From Capronia americana (taxonomy: Eukaryota; Ascomycota; Eurotiomycetes; Chaetothyriales; Herpotrichiellaceae): 64,000 nucleotides of DNA. Of this stretch, positions 10,113-23,502 are shown in pieces. Below the pieces are notes generated by a model, which saw only the letters and a program-made list of their open reading frames with translations, searched no databases and was not told the DNA's origin. Every line of letters starts with the position of its first letter. Position 1 is the first letter of the stretch. Location of the stretch: positions 248,001-312,000 of the forward strand of contig JADWQD010000001.1 of assembly GCA_016110215.1 (NCBI GenBank). Reading direction: 5' to 3'. The position numbers were made by a program, and so were the translations under genes.

Positions 10113-11662
10113 TCAAAATACCTGTCGCCTCTGAACCGCCATGACCATTTCGTCCGGGTTTCCGTTGAATCTTTCGAGGATCCGCAGCCGGAAATCGGGG
10201 GCTTCAAAGGTGAAGTCAAACGCCTTGACCAGCGCGGCGATGACGATCAACTGCTCAAAGTAGGCAATGTTACGCCCAATGCACGCTCTTGGTCCCGTAC
10301 TGAATGGAAAGTGAGCCTTGCTCATTCTTGCCTTTTCTTCTTCTCCTGCCAACCAGCGCTCTGGACGAAACTCTTCTGGATTGTCAAACGCTTCAGGATT
10401 TCGGAGCAGCGTGTATGTGGGCACCGATACTGTAACATCTTCATCGATAAATTGGCCAGCCACCATACGGCCACCTTTCGGGACGACACGGGGAAGACCC
10501 ATGGTACTGGCGGGTCGGCAGCGAAGGGATTCCTCGACACATGCCCTCAGATACGGCAGTTTAGCCAGGGTTTCGTACGGTGCAATTGGATTTGTGCCCG
10601 TGGCCTCGTCAACTTCCTCTCTGAGGCGCTTGAGGACAGTAGGGTTCTTGTACAGCAGGTAGATTGCGTTGGTGAGTGCAGCTGTGGTGGTGTCTGTACC
10701 AGCATTCATCATGACACTGCATTCGGCCAGGACCTCCCCTAGCTTCAGTCCCAAAGGAGTTCCCTTGTTGTCAACGAGAAGTTTGGAAAAGATGTCGTCT
10801 GCATCTGCATCTTTTGCATTGAATCTTTTCAATGTGTTGTAGTAGATAATGTTGTCGTAATCCGCTCCCGCCTTTTTGTAAGGATGCCAGGACAACAGCC
10901 GTTTGGTCAATGCCAGAATTCCTGCTTCCATCCCAAGGATTGTGTTTATAATGGTAGCGTCGTGGAGGGACTTAATGAATGGAGCCTGGTAAATTGTCCC
11001 GTTCTCTGTCTGCGCGTTGACCATATCGTTACCTCGCTCGAGGCAACCTTGGCTTTCGCCGTAGAGGAGCCTCGAGAAGACATCGATAGTGAAGTAGTTG
11101 AGATAACGTCGCATGTTGATTGTTTTACCGCTGTCCGCTGCCTGTGCAACTCGTGCGAGTAGCACTGCAATAGTGTCGGAGATGACGGGCTCCAGATTGG
11201 CAATGGTCTTTTGAGCAAACACATGAGCCAATAGTTTGCGTTTCTGTTGATGCTCAAGCTTGACACGAGCGTCTGCCATATGTCGGAATTCCCCAGCACC
11301 ACCATCATACCAAGCGTCCTTGAGGAAATTGGCGCCATGACCATATATGTCATTCATTGCAGCGGGGTCGGATACAGAAATGTGCTTCGGCGCAATGCGG
11401 ACGTGGGTACCAAGCTCCTTGTGAGCATTGTGAACCGCAAGGTAGTGATTGTGGTGGAGATTGTGAAATATCCTCCACAAAGATGAAACGGCCGCCAGAG
11501 GAGGAGAAGGGAAGTGCCGGAGGTGTTTCGAATCCACAAAGTAGACGACTAATGGCTGGCTGAAAAGCACCCCAAATAAGACGACGAGAAGTCCTGATAC
11601 ATACATGGGTCAGTCCGGGAAAGCAGAAATTCTCTCTGGCATTACTTACCGAGTAGCAACAT
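10113..11662 (-). CDS. Cytochrome P450, benzoate 4-hydroxylase-like
   Basis: Two exons. A 13-nt first exon (11662-11650; ATGTTGCTACTCG) joins across a 56-nt GTAAGT...ATCAG intron (11594-11649) to 11593-10113, giving 497 residues that begin MLLLGLLVVLFGVLF, a membrane anchor. P450 signatures are AGTDTT (I-helix), ESLR (K-helix ExxR), FRPERW, and the haem loop FSTGPRACIG with the axial Cys. The N-terminal pattern (NAHKELGTHVRIAPKH, then YGHGANFLKDAWYD) and the MGLPR...VSVPTYT stretch resemble the CYP53 group of benzoate para-hydroxylases, so an aromatic substrate is plausible but not shown. It is probably ER-bound and paired with the adjacent reductase. Without the micro-exon, an ATG inside the intron (11606) would open the frame. 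Confidence 0.87.
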
Positions 11663-12030
11663 GTTGCAAGTTGTGTGGATCGAAAGGCTGGTGTGTCGGT
11701 AGCTTAGCCAATGATCGCGGGTCTGTTGGAATGAACTTGTATGTCATATTTCATCTTCACAATGTCTATACTTATGACTTATAGACCATGTGTAGACTCG
11801 GAAGCATACCGAATAGGAAACTCCGCCGCATCTTTTCCTACCGCATGTGGCAGCTCCGATCCCGCCCACATCCCGCTTAAGTTTGTACGGAGTGCGGAGT
11901 ACCACATTGTAGTTGGTCGTTTGACAGCTACGCAAACTAGTGACTGCCAGCATGATGGGCTGTAATCCTTCTAGAAGAACATGAGACTTTGAGTCTCACG
12001 TTACATCACGTGATACTTGGAAGCTGGTAC
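11663..12030. other. P450 promoter region up to the transposon edge
   Basis: Ordinary-composition sequence between the P450 start and the 5' LTR of the nested element. It contains a single CACGTG at 12007-12012. The heavy mutation seen from 12200 onward is not visible here. Confidence 0.5.
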
Positions 12031-12199
12031 TGTGACTGGGAAGGTTGCCCGGGGAACCTGTAAAGACGCTGCCAAGGCGTCACAGGCCGTATGGGTGTTC
12101 CATACCCACACGTAAGATTACTGTAGCCCTCGTAACTATATAGTCTGGCGTCCCCTAGGACCCCTCTGAATTCATTATATCCTCTGGAATTAAGTCACA
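12031..12199 (+). repeat. 5' LTR of outer Gypsy element (169 bp)
   Basis: It starts TGTGACTGGG and ends GTCACA. Compared by eye with the 3' LTR it differs at 11 positions, all C/T or G/A, with no gap. The 4 bp before it (GTAC) match the 4 bp after the 3' LTR. It keeps many CA and TG dinucleotides, unlike the interior. Confidence 0.92.
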
Positions 12200-13919
12200 T
12201 CTAGTAGTAACGCTTTAGACAGCCCTCGCTAGGCTTAGGCTGAGGCCTTAAAGGCCTCTATCTCTTTTAAATGATAAAGAAGATAGTCCTCGATCTATAT
12301 CGGGCTCAGCGAGTACCCCGATAACTATTAAAGAATAAAATAATAAAGGAATACCTTTAGTATACTCTAGAAAAGATACTAGAGGGTTCTCTCTCTCTAG
12401 TATATACTATTCTTTTACGATAAAGACTATAGCCGGTCTTCTCGGGGTCTATATAGGACTAAAGGCCGATAAGAACGCCGTCCGCCTAGAGAACCCCCCC
12501 CTAAGAACTACTTAGTATCCTACCGCTTACCCTAACGCTTTATAATATAAATATATAACTTAAAATCTTAATACTAGTCTTTAGAATTAAATAGCTTTCC
12601 TAATATAAGGCGGCGGAGATTAAGACTAAGGCTCTAAAGTAGGCCGGTACTAAATAATAGCTATTAGACCCTAAAATTATAGGAAAATAGCGCGCTAATA
12701 GCTAGCGGAAATTATTCTTAACCTATTAGGAACTTTCTATACTAAACTAAGTAGGCTAATATCTTAAGCTTCTATCCTTAAGGAATCCTAAATAGTTAGA
12801 ACTATATAAAGAATTACTATATTATTCTATAGAGTATATAAAGGGAGAAAAGAGACTAGATAAGGGCTAAAGTAATAATAAGGCTACTTTAAAAGGGGAA
12901 TTATAAATCTAAGAAGGGCCCTCTTTATTAGGAAGGCCCGTTAAAACCCTACTAATTAAGTTAATACTCTTAAAAGTTTAAAGTTCTCCTATAGAAGACT
13001 ATTACTTATTCCCTTATACCTTCTCTTATCTATATTTCTTAGTATCTTATACCTAAGATATTTATCTCTATTATTTTACCTTAGTTAAAAGCTTTACTAA
13101 ACTCCTATTAGCTTTCTTAGATATTATAACTTTTATTTAATACTATATATCTTCTTCTAGAGAAGAATTTAGCTTTAGGTCTTAACGCCTATTCTAGAAT
13201 ATAAATATATATTTAGTTATAACTAAGTAAAGGGTATCTATAATTAATAATAATCTCTCTATCCTTAGCTAAAATATTAAATATATTAATACTATTCTTA
13301 AGGGACTATTTATTTATATAGAGAGAATTCCTAACCTTAAGGAGCTTATAAATATAGGAGCGGTTATTTAAGGGCTTTTAGATAGTTAAAAGGAGAGAAA
13401 AAATACTATTAAAAATATATCTAATACTCTTTAGAACTTAGCGGAGAGGTAAAAAGAGATTAATTATCTTTTCTATACTATTTAGGAGATAGCTTAGCGC
13501 TAAGAAAAATAGAAAGCTAGAGAGGCCGACGCCGCTTGAGTTAGTAAATAACTAGAGAGACCCCTATTTATATCTAAAGGCTCTACTAGCTTATTTTTAC
13601 CTAAAGACCTAATTAGCTTAATCTTATTTATCTAACTACCTATTATCTATACTTCTCTTAGTACTATTAACCCTTAAATTAATATTAATATACCCTTTAA
13701 TACTTATTTCTTCTCTTTTATTAGCTTTAAGGACCCTTTAAAGTATATAGAATAGTATAAAGAAGATATAGCTAAAGTCTAGCTTATAATTATTAAAGAA
13801 TAACTCTAATATATAGCCTTACTTTAGTATTAAATTATCTTATTAAAAAAATAAATTACTTTAGCGGTCTTCTTCTTACTAAATAAGGTAATAATATAAT
13901 AAACCTTAAATATAGTCTT
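12200..13919 (+). pseudogene. Leader and start of gag of outer element, RIP-inactivated
   Basis: AT-rich sequence between the 5' LTR and the first nested insertion. Frames are closed by stops throughout. Near 13700-13900 a gag-like reading can be followed (FNTYFFSFISFKDPLKYIE). It is interrupted at 13919 by inner element 1 and resumes at 20058. Confidence 0.6.
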
Positions 13920-14283
13920 TATTATAGAATAAGATATATTTAGTATATAGAGTAGCTAAACTAGTATAGATATAGAGAAAAATTATTATAGTAATAGCTA
14001 TTAAATTAGAAATTAAGCTTTACTAAGCCTTATCCTAATTAAGTAATATATTTATATAAGTTATATAACTATATATAATTAGCTATATATAACTAGAATC
14101 CCTAGTAATATATATATATACTAAAAACCTTAGTAGAGATATATCTTTATTTAAAACTAGATATAATTATCTCTTTTAAATATTTTTCTTCTCTCTTTAG
14201 TTTAGTTTCTTTATATTAAGTAATTTATATCTTTATATAGTATTTACTTTATCTTTATTTTATTAATATAATATACTATTATA
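13920..14283 (+). repeat. 5' LTR of inner copy 1 (364 bp)
   Basis: It starts TATTATAGAATAAG, the mutated form of copy 2's TATTACGGAATAAG, and ends CTATTATA. Its boundary is fixed by the GTCTT duplication. Confidence 0.9.
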
Positions 14284-17197
14284 TTAAACTAAACTTACCC
14301 CTTAACTATTCTAAAAAGGAACTATAATATTTTACTATAATTAAACTAATCTAAACTAACTAAAGCTAATAACTATACTATTATAGACTAAATATACTAA
14401 TTATAGTATAATCGACTAAATTAAATAAACTTAAGGCCGATAACTATACTATTTTATTAACTACTAAATAGAATATAGAAGCTAAACTAACTAATATAAA
14501 CTAATGCGACTTATATATAGCCGGTAATATTAACTTAGCCTTATAACTATAGTAATTACTAAGATATAAGACTATTATAGATATTAAGGTGATACCTAAA
14601 TAGACTTTTCTAAAAGTAATAGCTTAGAGATGAAATACTATTATAAATTAGAAAGATACTATTTATAACTACTAAATCTAGATTATTAACTAAAAGAAAT
14701 AGATTACTAACCTTAATATCTAGATTATATAGAAATAAGCTATTATTAACTATATTAAATAAAACCGAAACTTAACCCTAGAACTAGATTTAGTATAATA
14801 TAAGCCCTTTAACCTTCCGAACCCTAACTAGCTTTCTAATAATAAGGCTAAACCTAGCTATAAGAGCTAGAAGACCTAAATCCTTAATAAACTTAATATA
14901 AATACTAACTAAGGCGAGTATACTAAGATAATATATATCTTTAGCTATATAAAGGGAGAAGTATAAACTTTTCTATAGGCCCGCTATAATACTAATACTA
15001 TTAACCTATTTATAAATACTATAGAGATACTAGACTTTTTAAATAGTATTTATATTAACCTATATAAAACCTTAAATACTTAATAAGAATATTAATAACT
15101 AGTAATAAAAAAGAATTAAATCTTTTCTAAATTCTATATAAAATTCCTTTACCTTATTAATATTATAAAGATTCTTATTAAAGACCTATACTCTAACCTA
15201 TATAATAAGCTTACTATTAACCTCTAGACTATAGTCCTATCTATATTTAAAATACTTATAATATACTAAGATATTACTAACCGTTACTAAATACTTAACT
15301 AGAGCCTCTACCACCTCTAGAAATATATTAACCGGATTAAAGCTAGACTAGTGACTAAGTATACCCCTATAGCGGCTATCTAAGTTACTCCTCTCTCTAT
15401 ACTAAACCCTTAAGTAATACCGGCTCTATTCTTAATATCTAAGCGAGAAGATAGTTAAACTCTATATACTTAATCTACCTATAATAATATAATAAAATAG
15501 GCCTTAAGCTAAGCCGGCGCTTATTTTACTTATTAATAACCTAAATATATCTCTTATAACTACTCTTTAAAGGCGGAGAATAAGGCTATTAAAGTAGATA
15601 AGGATATAAAGAATAAATAAGAAAAAGAATAACTCTAGAGAAAGTCTTCTTCTTAAAGAAGTATAATATTAATATAACTTCTATTAATTTAAGTTAGCTA
15701 TTAAGCGAAAAGTACTTTACTATATTATATAAATTATTATTTAATAAATATATAGTTTAAACCTTTATCTTAGCTAATTTTAAAGTAAATAAATTTATCT
15801 TTATTAATATAAAACTTATATAAGACCTATCTTAATTTCTAAATATTATTATTATATATTTAAAGAATCTCTATATTATAAAAGATTATAATAAAAGACT
15901 TAGTAAACTTATCTTTAAAATATTAACTCTATACTTAGAAGTTAATAAGAGATAATAAAAGAACCTCTCTATACTTATTTTAAACTTAAAGAGTTATAAG
16001 GTTATTCTTAGCTATAAATAGTTTATTTATTTTAATATTTAGCTAGATATATAAAATTAGTATCTACTTTAGCTTTAAGATTATTAATATAAATTAACCT
16101 TTATAAGAGAGATATATATACCTTAAAAAAATCTCTAGATTATAGCTATTCTTTTCTAATATTAAGAAGATATAGAAAAATATAACTAAATATTTATAAT
16201 AGAGAATAAATAATAAGTTAATAAGCGATAAGTTTAACTTTATAATATATAATAATAGGAAATAGACTCTAAATAAGACCTAGTCTAAGTACTATTAGTA
16301 AAGACTACTAGATCTAGTTTATATACTATAACCCTCTAAATATATAAATAGGACCTTTATTAATAGCTAAGGGTTATATAATAAGAATTAGTAAAGATTA
16401 ACTAAACTTTATTAAAACTAGTAACTAAAAGAAAGATTATATTATCTTTAGTTAATACCCTTAGTATAAGAGTTAATATTATTATAATTAGAGCTATAGA
16501 TTTTTATTAAAACCTTAAGAGAGTAAAGAATATCGCCTATAATATAAGCCTCTATAAGATTAATTAGATTATTAAAGACTAACTATAGCCTCTAACCGAG
16601 AAAATAAATAAATAGCTAGTTAAGTATTTACTTCTAAAGAAGTATATAGAATTTAAGAATATATTTTTAAAGACTAAATCTAATACTCTCCCTCCTCTAT
16701 AGCTATATAACTATAAGATCTAATTAGAAGGAGAAGATACCCTTAAATATAGCCTCCTTTACCGGAAAAGTATACTAAAACTACTCCTTATTAAGAAATA
16801 CCTTAAAGAGAATCTCTTAAAGGGATTTATTAAGTTAAGTTAAGTACTATATATATCTCTAGTACTATTTATAAAGAAGCTAAATAAAGAGCTATATTTT
16901 TATATTAATTATTAGAAGCTAAATACTATAATAAAAAAGGACTATTATTTATTATCCCTAATTAATAAGACTTTAGTATAACTTTAGAAAGTCTATATAT
17001 TTATAAAGTTTAATATATAATAAGCCTTTTACTATATTTAAATATACTTAAATTTTAAAAAATTAATAATATTCTAGACTTACTATAACGCCTATAAGTA
17101 TAAAGTATTACTATTTAGACTAACTAATAGGCCTATAATCTACTAATATTATATAAATAATATTCTATTTAATTTCTTAAATAATTTTATTATAGTT

Positions 17198-17209
17198 TAC
17201 CTTAATAAT
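17198..17209 (+). other. Reverse transcriptase active-site motif mutated to YLNN (copy 1)
   Basis: Codons TAC CTT AAT AAT stand where Gypsy reverse transcriptases have Tyr-x-Asp-Asp. Both metal-binding aspartates are replaced by G-to-A changes, as RIP predicts. Confidence 0.8.
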
Positions 17210-19688
17210 ATTCTAATCTATTCTAAGAATAAACTAGAGTATACTAAATAAGTTAAGAAGATTTTAGAGCGTCTATAAAAGGCTAGACTATAAGTTAATA
17301 TTAAGAAAAGTAAGTTTAGTGTTAAGAAGATTTAATATTTAGGATTTATAATCTCTATAAAAGATATTAAAGTAGACTTAATAAAGATTTAAGTTATTAA
17401 GGATTAGTAAATTCTTACTATAGTAAAGAGTATTTAGTTATTTCTAGATTTCTATAACTATTATTATATATTTATTTACTAGTATAGTCGGATTATAAAA
17501 CCTCTAATATAACTAACTAAAAAAGACTACTCCTTCCTATTTAATAAAGACTACTAAAAGGCGTTTAAAGAACTAAAGTTATAATTATTAATAGCCTCTA
17601 TTCTTAATTACTTTTACCTAAAATAATAAACTATACTAAAGACTAACGCCTCTAATAAAGTATTAGTAGCGGTTTTATTATAGCTAGATCCTATTAATAG
17701 CCGCTAGTACTCTATTATCTACTACTTAAAGATTATAGCCCCTATAGAATATAACTATAATATCTATAATAAGGAGATACTTACTATTATAAGCGCCTTA
17801 GAGTATTAGTAACTAGAACTATAGAGTATTATAGACTAGTTCTAAATTTTTACTAATTATTAAGCCTTATAATACTTTATAACTAAGCGGTAATTAACGG
17901 CTTATTAAGCCTAATAGATAATATCGCTCTCCTAGTACTACTTCTAGATTATATTCCGATTAAGTTACTAAAATAAGAAAGCGGATATCCTAACCTAGTA
18001 TAAGTAAAAATAAGAAGGTTAGAAAGAAGCTATATAGAATAAGAGAATATAAGTTATACTAGGCCCTAAAGTACTAAATCCTTAAATCTATTAGGAGTTA
18101 TAACTAGCTTTATTAGATATAAAGTTATTACTTTTAATAAACTAGGTCTTATAAGCTAATAAATAAAGTAAGACTTTAGAGAAAAAATATTAAAAGATAT
18201 AAGATTAATAGACTTTATAGAAATTATTATAGGGATTATTACTATACTAAGGTTAACTAGTAGTCTTTAATATAGACTACTTATATATAAAGTTAATTAA
18301 AGAAGTTTATAACTAGATATTAATAGCTTATTTAGGCTATAATAAAACTATAAAACTATTATAGACTTAATACTACTAGCTAAATCTCCTTTAAGATATT
18401 ATTTAATTTATTTAAAATTATTATATTTATTATTATATAACTATTTTATAAGATTTATCTCTAAATATATTAAAGTTACTATTTATTCTTAATTACCCTT
18501 AGTAATATATCTTTATAGACTTTAAGTTATTTCTAAAGAATATAAAGAATTTTAATAATATCTTAGTAATTATAGACCGCCTAAATAAATAAATATACTC
18601 TTTACTATATTTAAAAACTATAATTATAAAGAATATAGTATAACTATTTATTATATATATATATTATAATTATAGACTCCTAAATACTATTATATTTAAT
18701 TAAGAACTATAATTTATTTTAATATTTTAAATAAAGTTTTACTATATTTTAAATATAAAGTTAAAGTTATTTATCGCTTTTTATCTCTAAATAAATAGCT
18801 AAATAGAGATTATAAATTAGTATTTAGATTAATAACTTTATTTATTTATTAACTATTATTAAGATAACTAATTTAATCTTCTCTTAATTATAAACTTTAT
18901 ATAAGTACTACTACTATATAATTTAATTAAGATAAGCTCTTTCTATTTTAAAAATAGATATAAGCTTTATATATCTTTTAATTAGAACTAGCTAAATAAG
19001 CCGGCTATAGTATAGAAAAGACTTAACTAAGAAGAAGCCTAAAAGTATATAGAGAGGATATAAGACGCCTAGTAATCTACTTATACTACTATATTAAGTA
19101 TATAAGTATAGTAATAATAATAAGCTAATAAGTATTACTAAAAAGTTAATTTTATAGAAAAAGACCTAATATAAGTATCTACTAAGAACTAAAGAATAGA
19201 TTAATTAAGCTAAAAACTAGTATACTAAATAGCTAGCCCTTTCTAAATACTAGAGAAGATTAATAACTCTTTTAAGCTAGATTTATCGGATTTAATAAAG
19301 ATCTATTTAGTTCTCTCTCTAGACTATTTATATAAAGCTATAGAAGACCCCCTTTTAGAATAAGTTAATAATTCCTCGCCGCTAATTAAGATAAATAATA
19401 AGAATAAATAAAAAGTTAAGAAAGTCTTAGCTATATAGAAGTATTATAATAGGCTATAATATTAAGTTTAGTAACTAGGCTAAAATAAGAATCTAAAGTA
19501 ATACTTAGTTTTTAACTTTAAGAATATACTATATAAAATCTAAGACTATTATAATAATTACCCTTAATAACTAGGCCCCCTAAAATAATTATAAGAGTAG
19601 ATTTACTATTAGGAGAATAATAAAAACGCGCTAGACTATACTAATAATAATAAAGCTTAAGGATAGGCTTCCTTAGAAGAGGGGGTAA

Positions 19689-20052
19689 TATTATAGAATA
19701 AGATATACTTAGTATATAGAGTAGCTAGACTAGTATAGATATAGAGAAAGGTTATTATAGCGATAGCTACTAGATTAGAAATTAAGCTTTATTAAGCCTT
19801 ATCCTAATTAGATAATATACTTATATAAGTTATATAGCTATATATAATTAGCTATATATAATTAGAATCCCTAGTAGTATATATATATACTAAAAACCTT
19901 AGTAGAGATATATCTTTATTTAAGACTAGGCGCGATTATCCCTTTTAGATATTTTTCTTCTCTCTCTAGTTTAGTCTCTTTATATTAAGTAATCTATATC
20001 TTTATATAGTATTTACTCTATTTTTATTCTATTAATATAATATATTATTATA
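19689..20052 (+). repeat. 3' LTR of inner copy 1 (364 bp)
   Basis: Same length as the 5' LTR, and it begins directly after the purine tract AGAAGAGGGGGTAA. The GTCTT target duplication follows at 20053-20057. Confidence 0.9.
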
Positions 20053-20057
20053 GTCTT

Positions 20058-20212
20058 TAATATTTATCTACTCCTTAATAAGAGGCTTTCTACTAACTAA
20101 ATATAATAATTATAAGCCCTTATAGTCTTCTTTATTAATATATAAACTTAAGAATAATATTAAAATAAGTTTAAAAACCTTATTTAGAAGTACTTTATTA
20201 TATAGTTTATAT
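20058..20212 (+). pseudogene. Gag fragment of outer element between the two inner copies
   Basis: 155 bp of outer-element sequence lie between the target duplication of copy 1 and the start of copy 2, ending in TATAT (20208-20212), the target duplication of copy 2. It is RIP-mutated, with no open frame. Confidence 0.75.
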
Positions 20213-20576
20213 TATTACGGAATAAGACGTGCCCGGTATATAGAGTAGCTGGACTGGTATAGATATAGAGGAAGGTTATTATAGCGACAGCTGCTAGATT
20301 AGAAATCGGGCTTTGCTAAGCCTTATCCTAATTAAGTAATATACCCGTGTAAATTGCACGGCTATATATAATTAGCTGTACGTGACTGGGATCCTTAGCG
20401 GTGCGCGCGCATACTAGAACTCTTAGTAGAGGCATACCTTCATCTAAGGCCAGGCGCGACCGTCCCTTTTAGATATTTTCCTTCTCTCTCTAGTTTAGTC
20501 TCTTTATATTAAGTAATCTATATCGTTATATAGTATATACCCTACCTTTATCCTATTAGTATAATATACCGTTATA
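20213..20576 (+). repeat. 5' LTR of inner copy 2 (364 bp)
   Basis: It starts TATTACGGAATAAG and ends CCGTTATA, followed by the same leader motif (TTAGACTAAAC) seen after the copy 1 LTR. It retains GTGCCCGG and CTGGACTGG, showing milder mutation. Confidence 0.9.
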
Positions 20577-23490
20577 TTAGACTAAACTCTCCCCTCAACC
20601 ATCCTAAGAAGGAATTATAATATCCCACCTCGACTAAACCGACCTAAACTAACTAAAGCCGACAACTACACTGTCACAGACTAAATACGCCAATTATAGC
20701 ACGACCGACCGAATTAAACGAACCCGAGGCCGATAACTATACTATCTTACCGACCACCGAATAGAATATAGAAACTGAACCGACTAATATAAACTAACGC
20801 GACTTATATATAGCCGGTGATATTAACTCAGCCCCGTAACTATAGTAATTACTAAGATATAAGACTATTATAGATATTAAAGTAATACCCGAATAGACCC
20901 TCCTAGAAGTAATAGCTTAAGGACGAAATACTATTACGGAATAGGAAGGCACTATTTAAGATTACTAAGTCTAGATTATTAACTAAAAGAAATAGATTAC
21001 CGACCTTAATAATTAAATTATATAAAAATAAGCTATCATTAACTACCTTAAATATAACTAAAACTCGACCCTAGGACTAGACCTAGTACAGCCTAAATCT
21101 TTTAACCTTCCGGACCCTGACTAGCTCTCTAATGGTAAGGCCGAACCCGGCTATAAGAACTAGAAGACCTAGATCCTCGATAAGCTCGATATGAACACTA
21201 ACTAAGGCGAGCGCACTAAGATAGCGTACATCTTCAGCCGTATAAAAGGAGAAGTATAGATTTTCCTACGGGCCCGTTATAGTGCTGACGCTACCGACCT
21301 ATTTATAACCGCTATAGAGATACTAGTCTTTCTAGATAGTATCTATATTAACCCGTATAAAACCTTAAATACTTAATAAGAATACCGATAACTAGTAATA
21401 AAAAAGGATTAGACCTTTCCTAATTTCTATATAAAATTCCTTTACCTTATCGGTATTATAAAGATCCCCGTTAAAGACCTACGCCCTAACCTATATAATA
21501 AGCTCACTATCGACCTCTAGACTATAGTTCTACCTATATTCAAAACACTTACTATATACTAAGACGTCGCTAACCGTTATCGAGTGCTTAACTAAGGCCT
21601 CTACCGCCTCTAGAAATATATCGACCGGATTAAAGCTAGACTAGCGACTAAGCGTACTCCTATAGCGGCTACCTAAGTTACTCCTCCTCCCGCACTAAAC
21701 CCTTAAGTAACGCCGGCCCCGCTCTTAATACCCGAGCGAGAAGATAGCTAAACTCCGCGCACTCAACCCACCTATAATAATATAACGAAATAGGCCTTAA
21801 GCCGAGCCGGCGCTTATTTCACTTATCGATAACCTAGATATATCTTTCGCGACTACCCTTTAAAGGCGGAGAATAAGGCTATTAAAGTAGGTAAGGATAT
21901 AAAGGATAAATAGGGAAAAGAATAACTCTAGAGGAAGTCTCCTCCTTAGGGAAGTATAATATTAATATAACTTCTATCGATTTAAGTTAGCTATTAGGCG
22001 GAAAGCACTTTACTATATTATATAAATTATTATTTAATAGATATATAGTTTAAACCTCTACCTTAGCTGATTCTAAAGTAAATAGATTTATCTTTATTAA
22101 TATAAAACTCGCGTAAGATCTATCCCGATTTCTAAATATTACTACTATATATTTAAAGAACCCCTATACTATAAAAGGTTATAACGGAAGACCCGATAAG
22201 CCCGTCTCTAAAATATTAACTCTATACCTAGAAGTCGACGGAAGGCGATAGAAGGACCTCCCTATACTCATTTTAGACTTAGGGAGTTATAAGGTTATCC
22301 TCGGCCGTAAATAGTTCACCTATTTTAATATTTAGCTAGATATATAGAATTAGTATCTACTCTAGCTCTAAGACTACTAGTATAAACTAACTTTTATAAG
22401 AGAGATATATACGCCCTAAAAAAACCTTTAGATTACGGCTATCCTTTCCTAATACTAAGAAGATATAAAAAAACGCGACCGGATATTTATAATAGAGGAT
22501 AAACGATGAGCTAGCGGGTAATAAGCCTAACCCCGTAATATATAATAACAAAAAACGGACTTTAGGCGGGACCTAGTCTAAGTACTATCGGTGAAGGCCA
22601 CTAGATCTAGTCTACGCACTATAACCCCCTAAATATATAAATAGGACCTCTACCGACGGCTAAGGGTTATATAATAGGAACTAGTAAAGGTTAATTAAAC
22701 TTTACCGGAACCAGTAACTAAAAGAAAGATTATATCACCCCCGGTCGACACCCCCGGCGTAGGAGTTAATATCACTATAATTAGAGCCGTAGGTTTCTAT
22801 TAAAACCTTAAGAGAGTAAAGGATACCGCCTATAGTACGAGCCTCTATAAGATTAATTAGATTATTAAAGACCGACTATAGCCTCCGGCCGAGGAAACGG
22901 ATAAATAGCTAGTCGAGCGTCTACTTCTAAAGGAGTATATAGAATTTAAGGATATATTTTTAAAGGCTAAATCTAATACTCTCTCTCCTCTACGGCCGTA
23001 TAACTATAAGATCTAGTTAAAAGGAGAAGGTACCCTTAGATATAGCCCCCTTTACCGGAAAAGTGCGCCGGAACTACTTCTTATTAAGAAATACCTTAAA
23101 GAGAATCTCTTAAAGGGATTTATTAAGCTAAGTTAAGTACTATACACGTCCCCTATACTATTTATAGAGAAGCTAAATAGAGAGCTATATTTTTATATTA
23201 ATTATTAGAAGCTAAACGCTATAATAAAAAAGGATTATTACTTATTACCCCTAATTAATAAGACCCTAGTATAACTTTAAAAAGCCCGTATATTTATAAA
23301 GTTTAATATATAGTAGGCCTTCTACTATATTTAAATACACTTAGATTTTAAGGAACTAATAATATTCCGGACTTACTATAGCGCCTATAAGTATAAAGTA
23401 CTATTATTTAGACTAACTAATAGGCCTATAATCTACTAGCGTTATATAAATAATATTCTATTTAATTTCTTAGATAATTTTATCGCGGTC

Positions 23491-23502
23491 TACCTTAATA
23501 AT
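23491..23502 (+). other. Reverse transcriptase active-site motif mutated to YLNN (copy 2)
   Basis: TAC CTT AAT AAT, within a VYLNNILIYSKN reading, replaces the expected Tyr-Leu-Asp-Asp. Both aspartates are lost by G-to-A changes. Confidence 0.8.

Larger units (their letters stand above)
13920..20052 (+). mobile_element. Inner Gypsy/chromovirus copy 1, strongly RIP-mutated
   Basis: A complete element of 6133 bp with 364-bp LTRs (13920-14283, 19689-20052), flanked by the target duplication GTCTT (13915-13919 and 20053-20057). A purine tract precedes the 3' LTR. Decayed reverse transcriptase starts near 16808 (ENLLKGFIKLS-like) with YLNN at 17198-17209. RNase H, integrase and a C-terminal chromodomain-like stretch follow, at a constant offset of 6293 bp from copy 2. 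Nearly all CpA/TpG and many CpG sites have been lost, more than in copy 2. No coding capacity remains. Confidence 0.92.

Noticed and set aside
14041..14130. Repeated TATATATA and AGCTATATATAA stretches as a CRISPR-like or satellite array
   Set aside because: They fall inside the LTRs of the inner elements and recur only because the LTRs are repeated.
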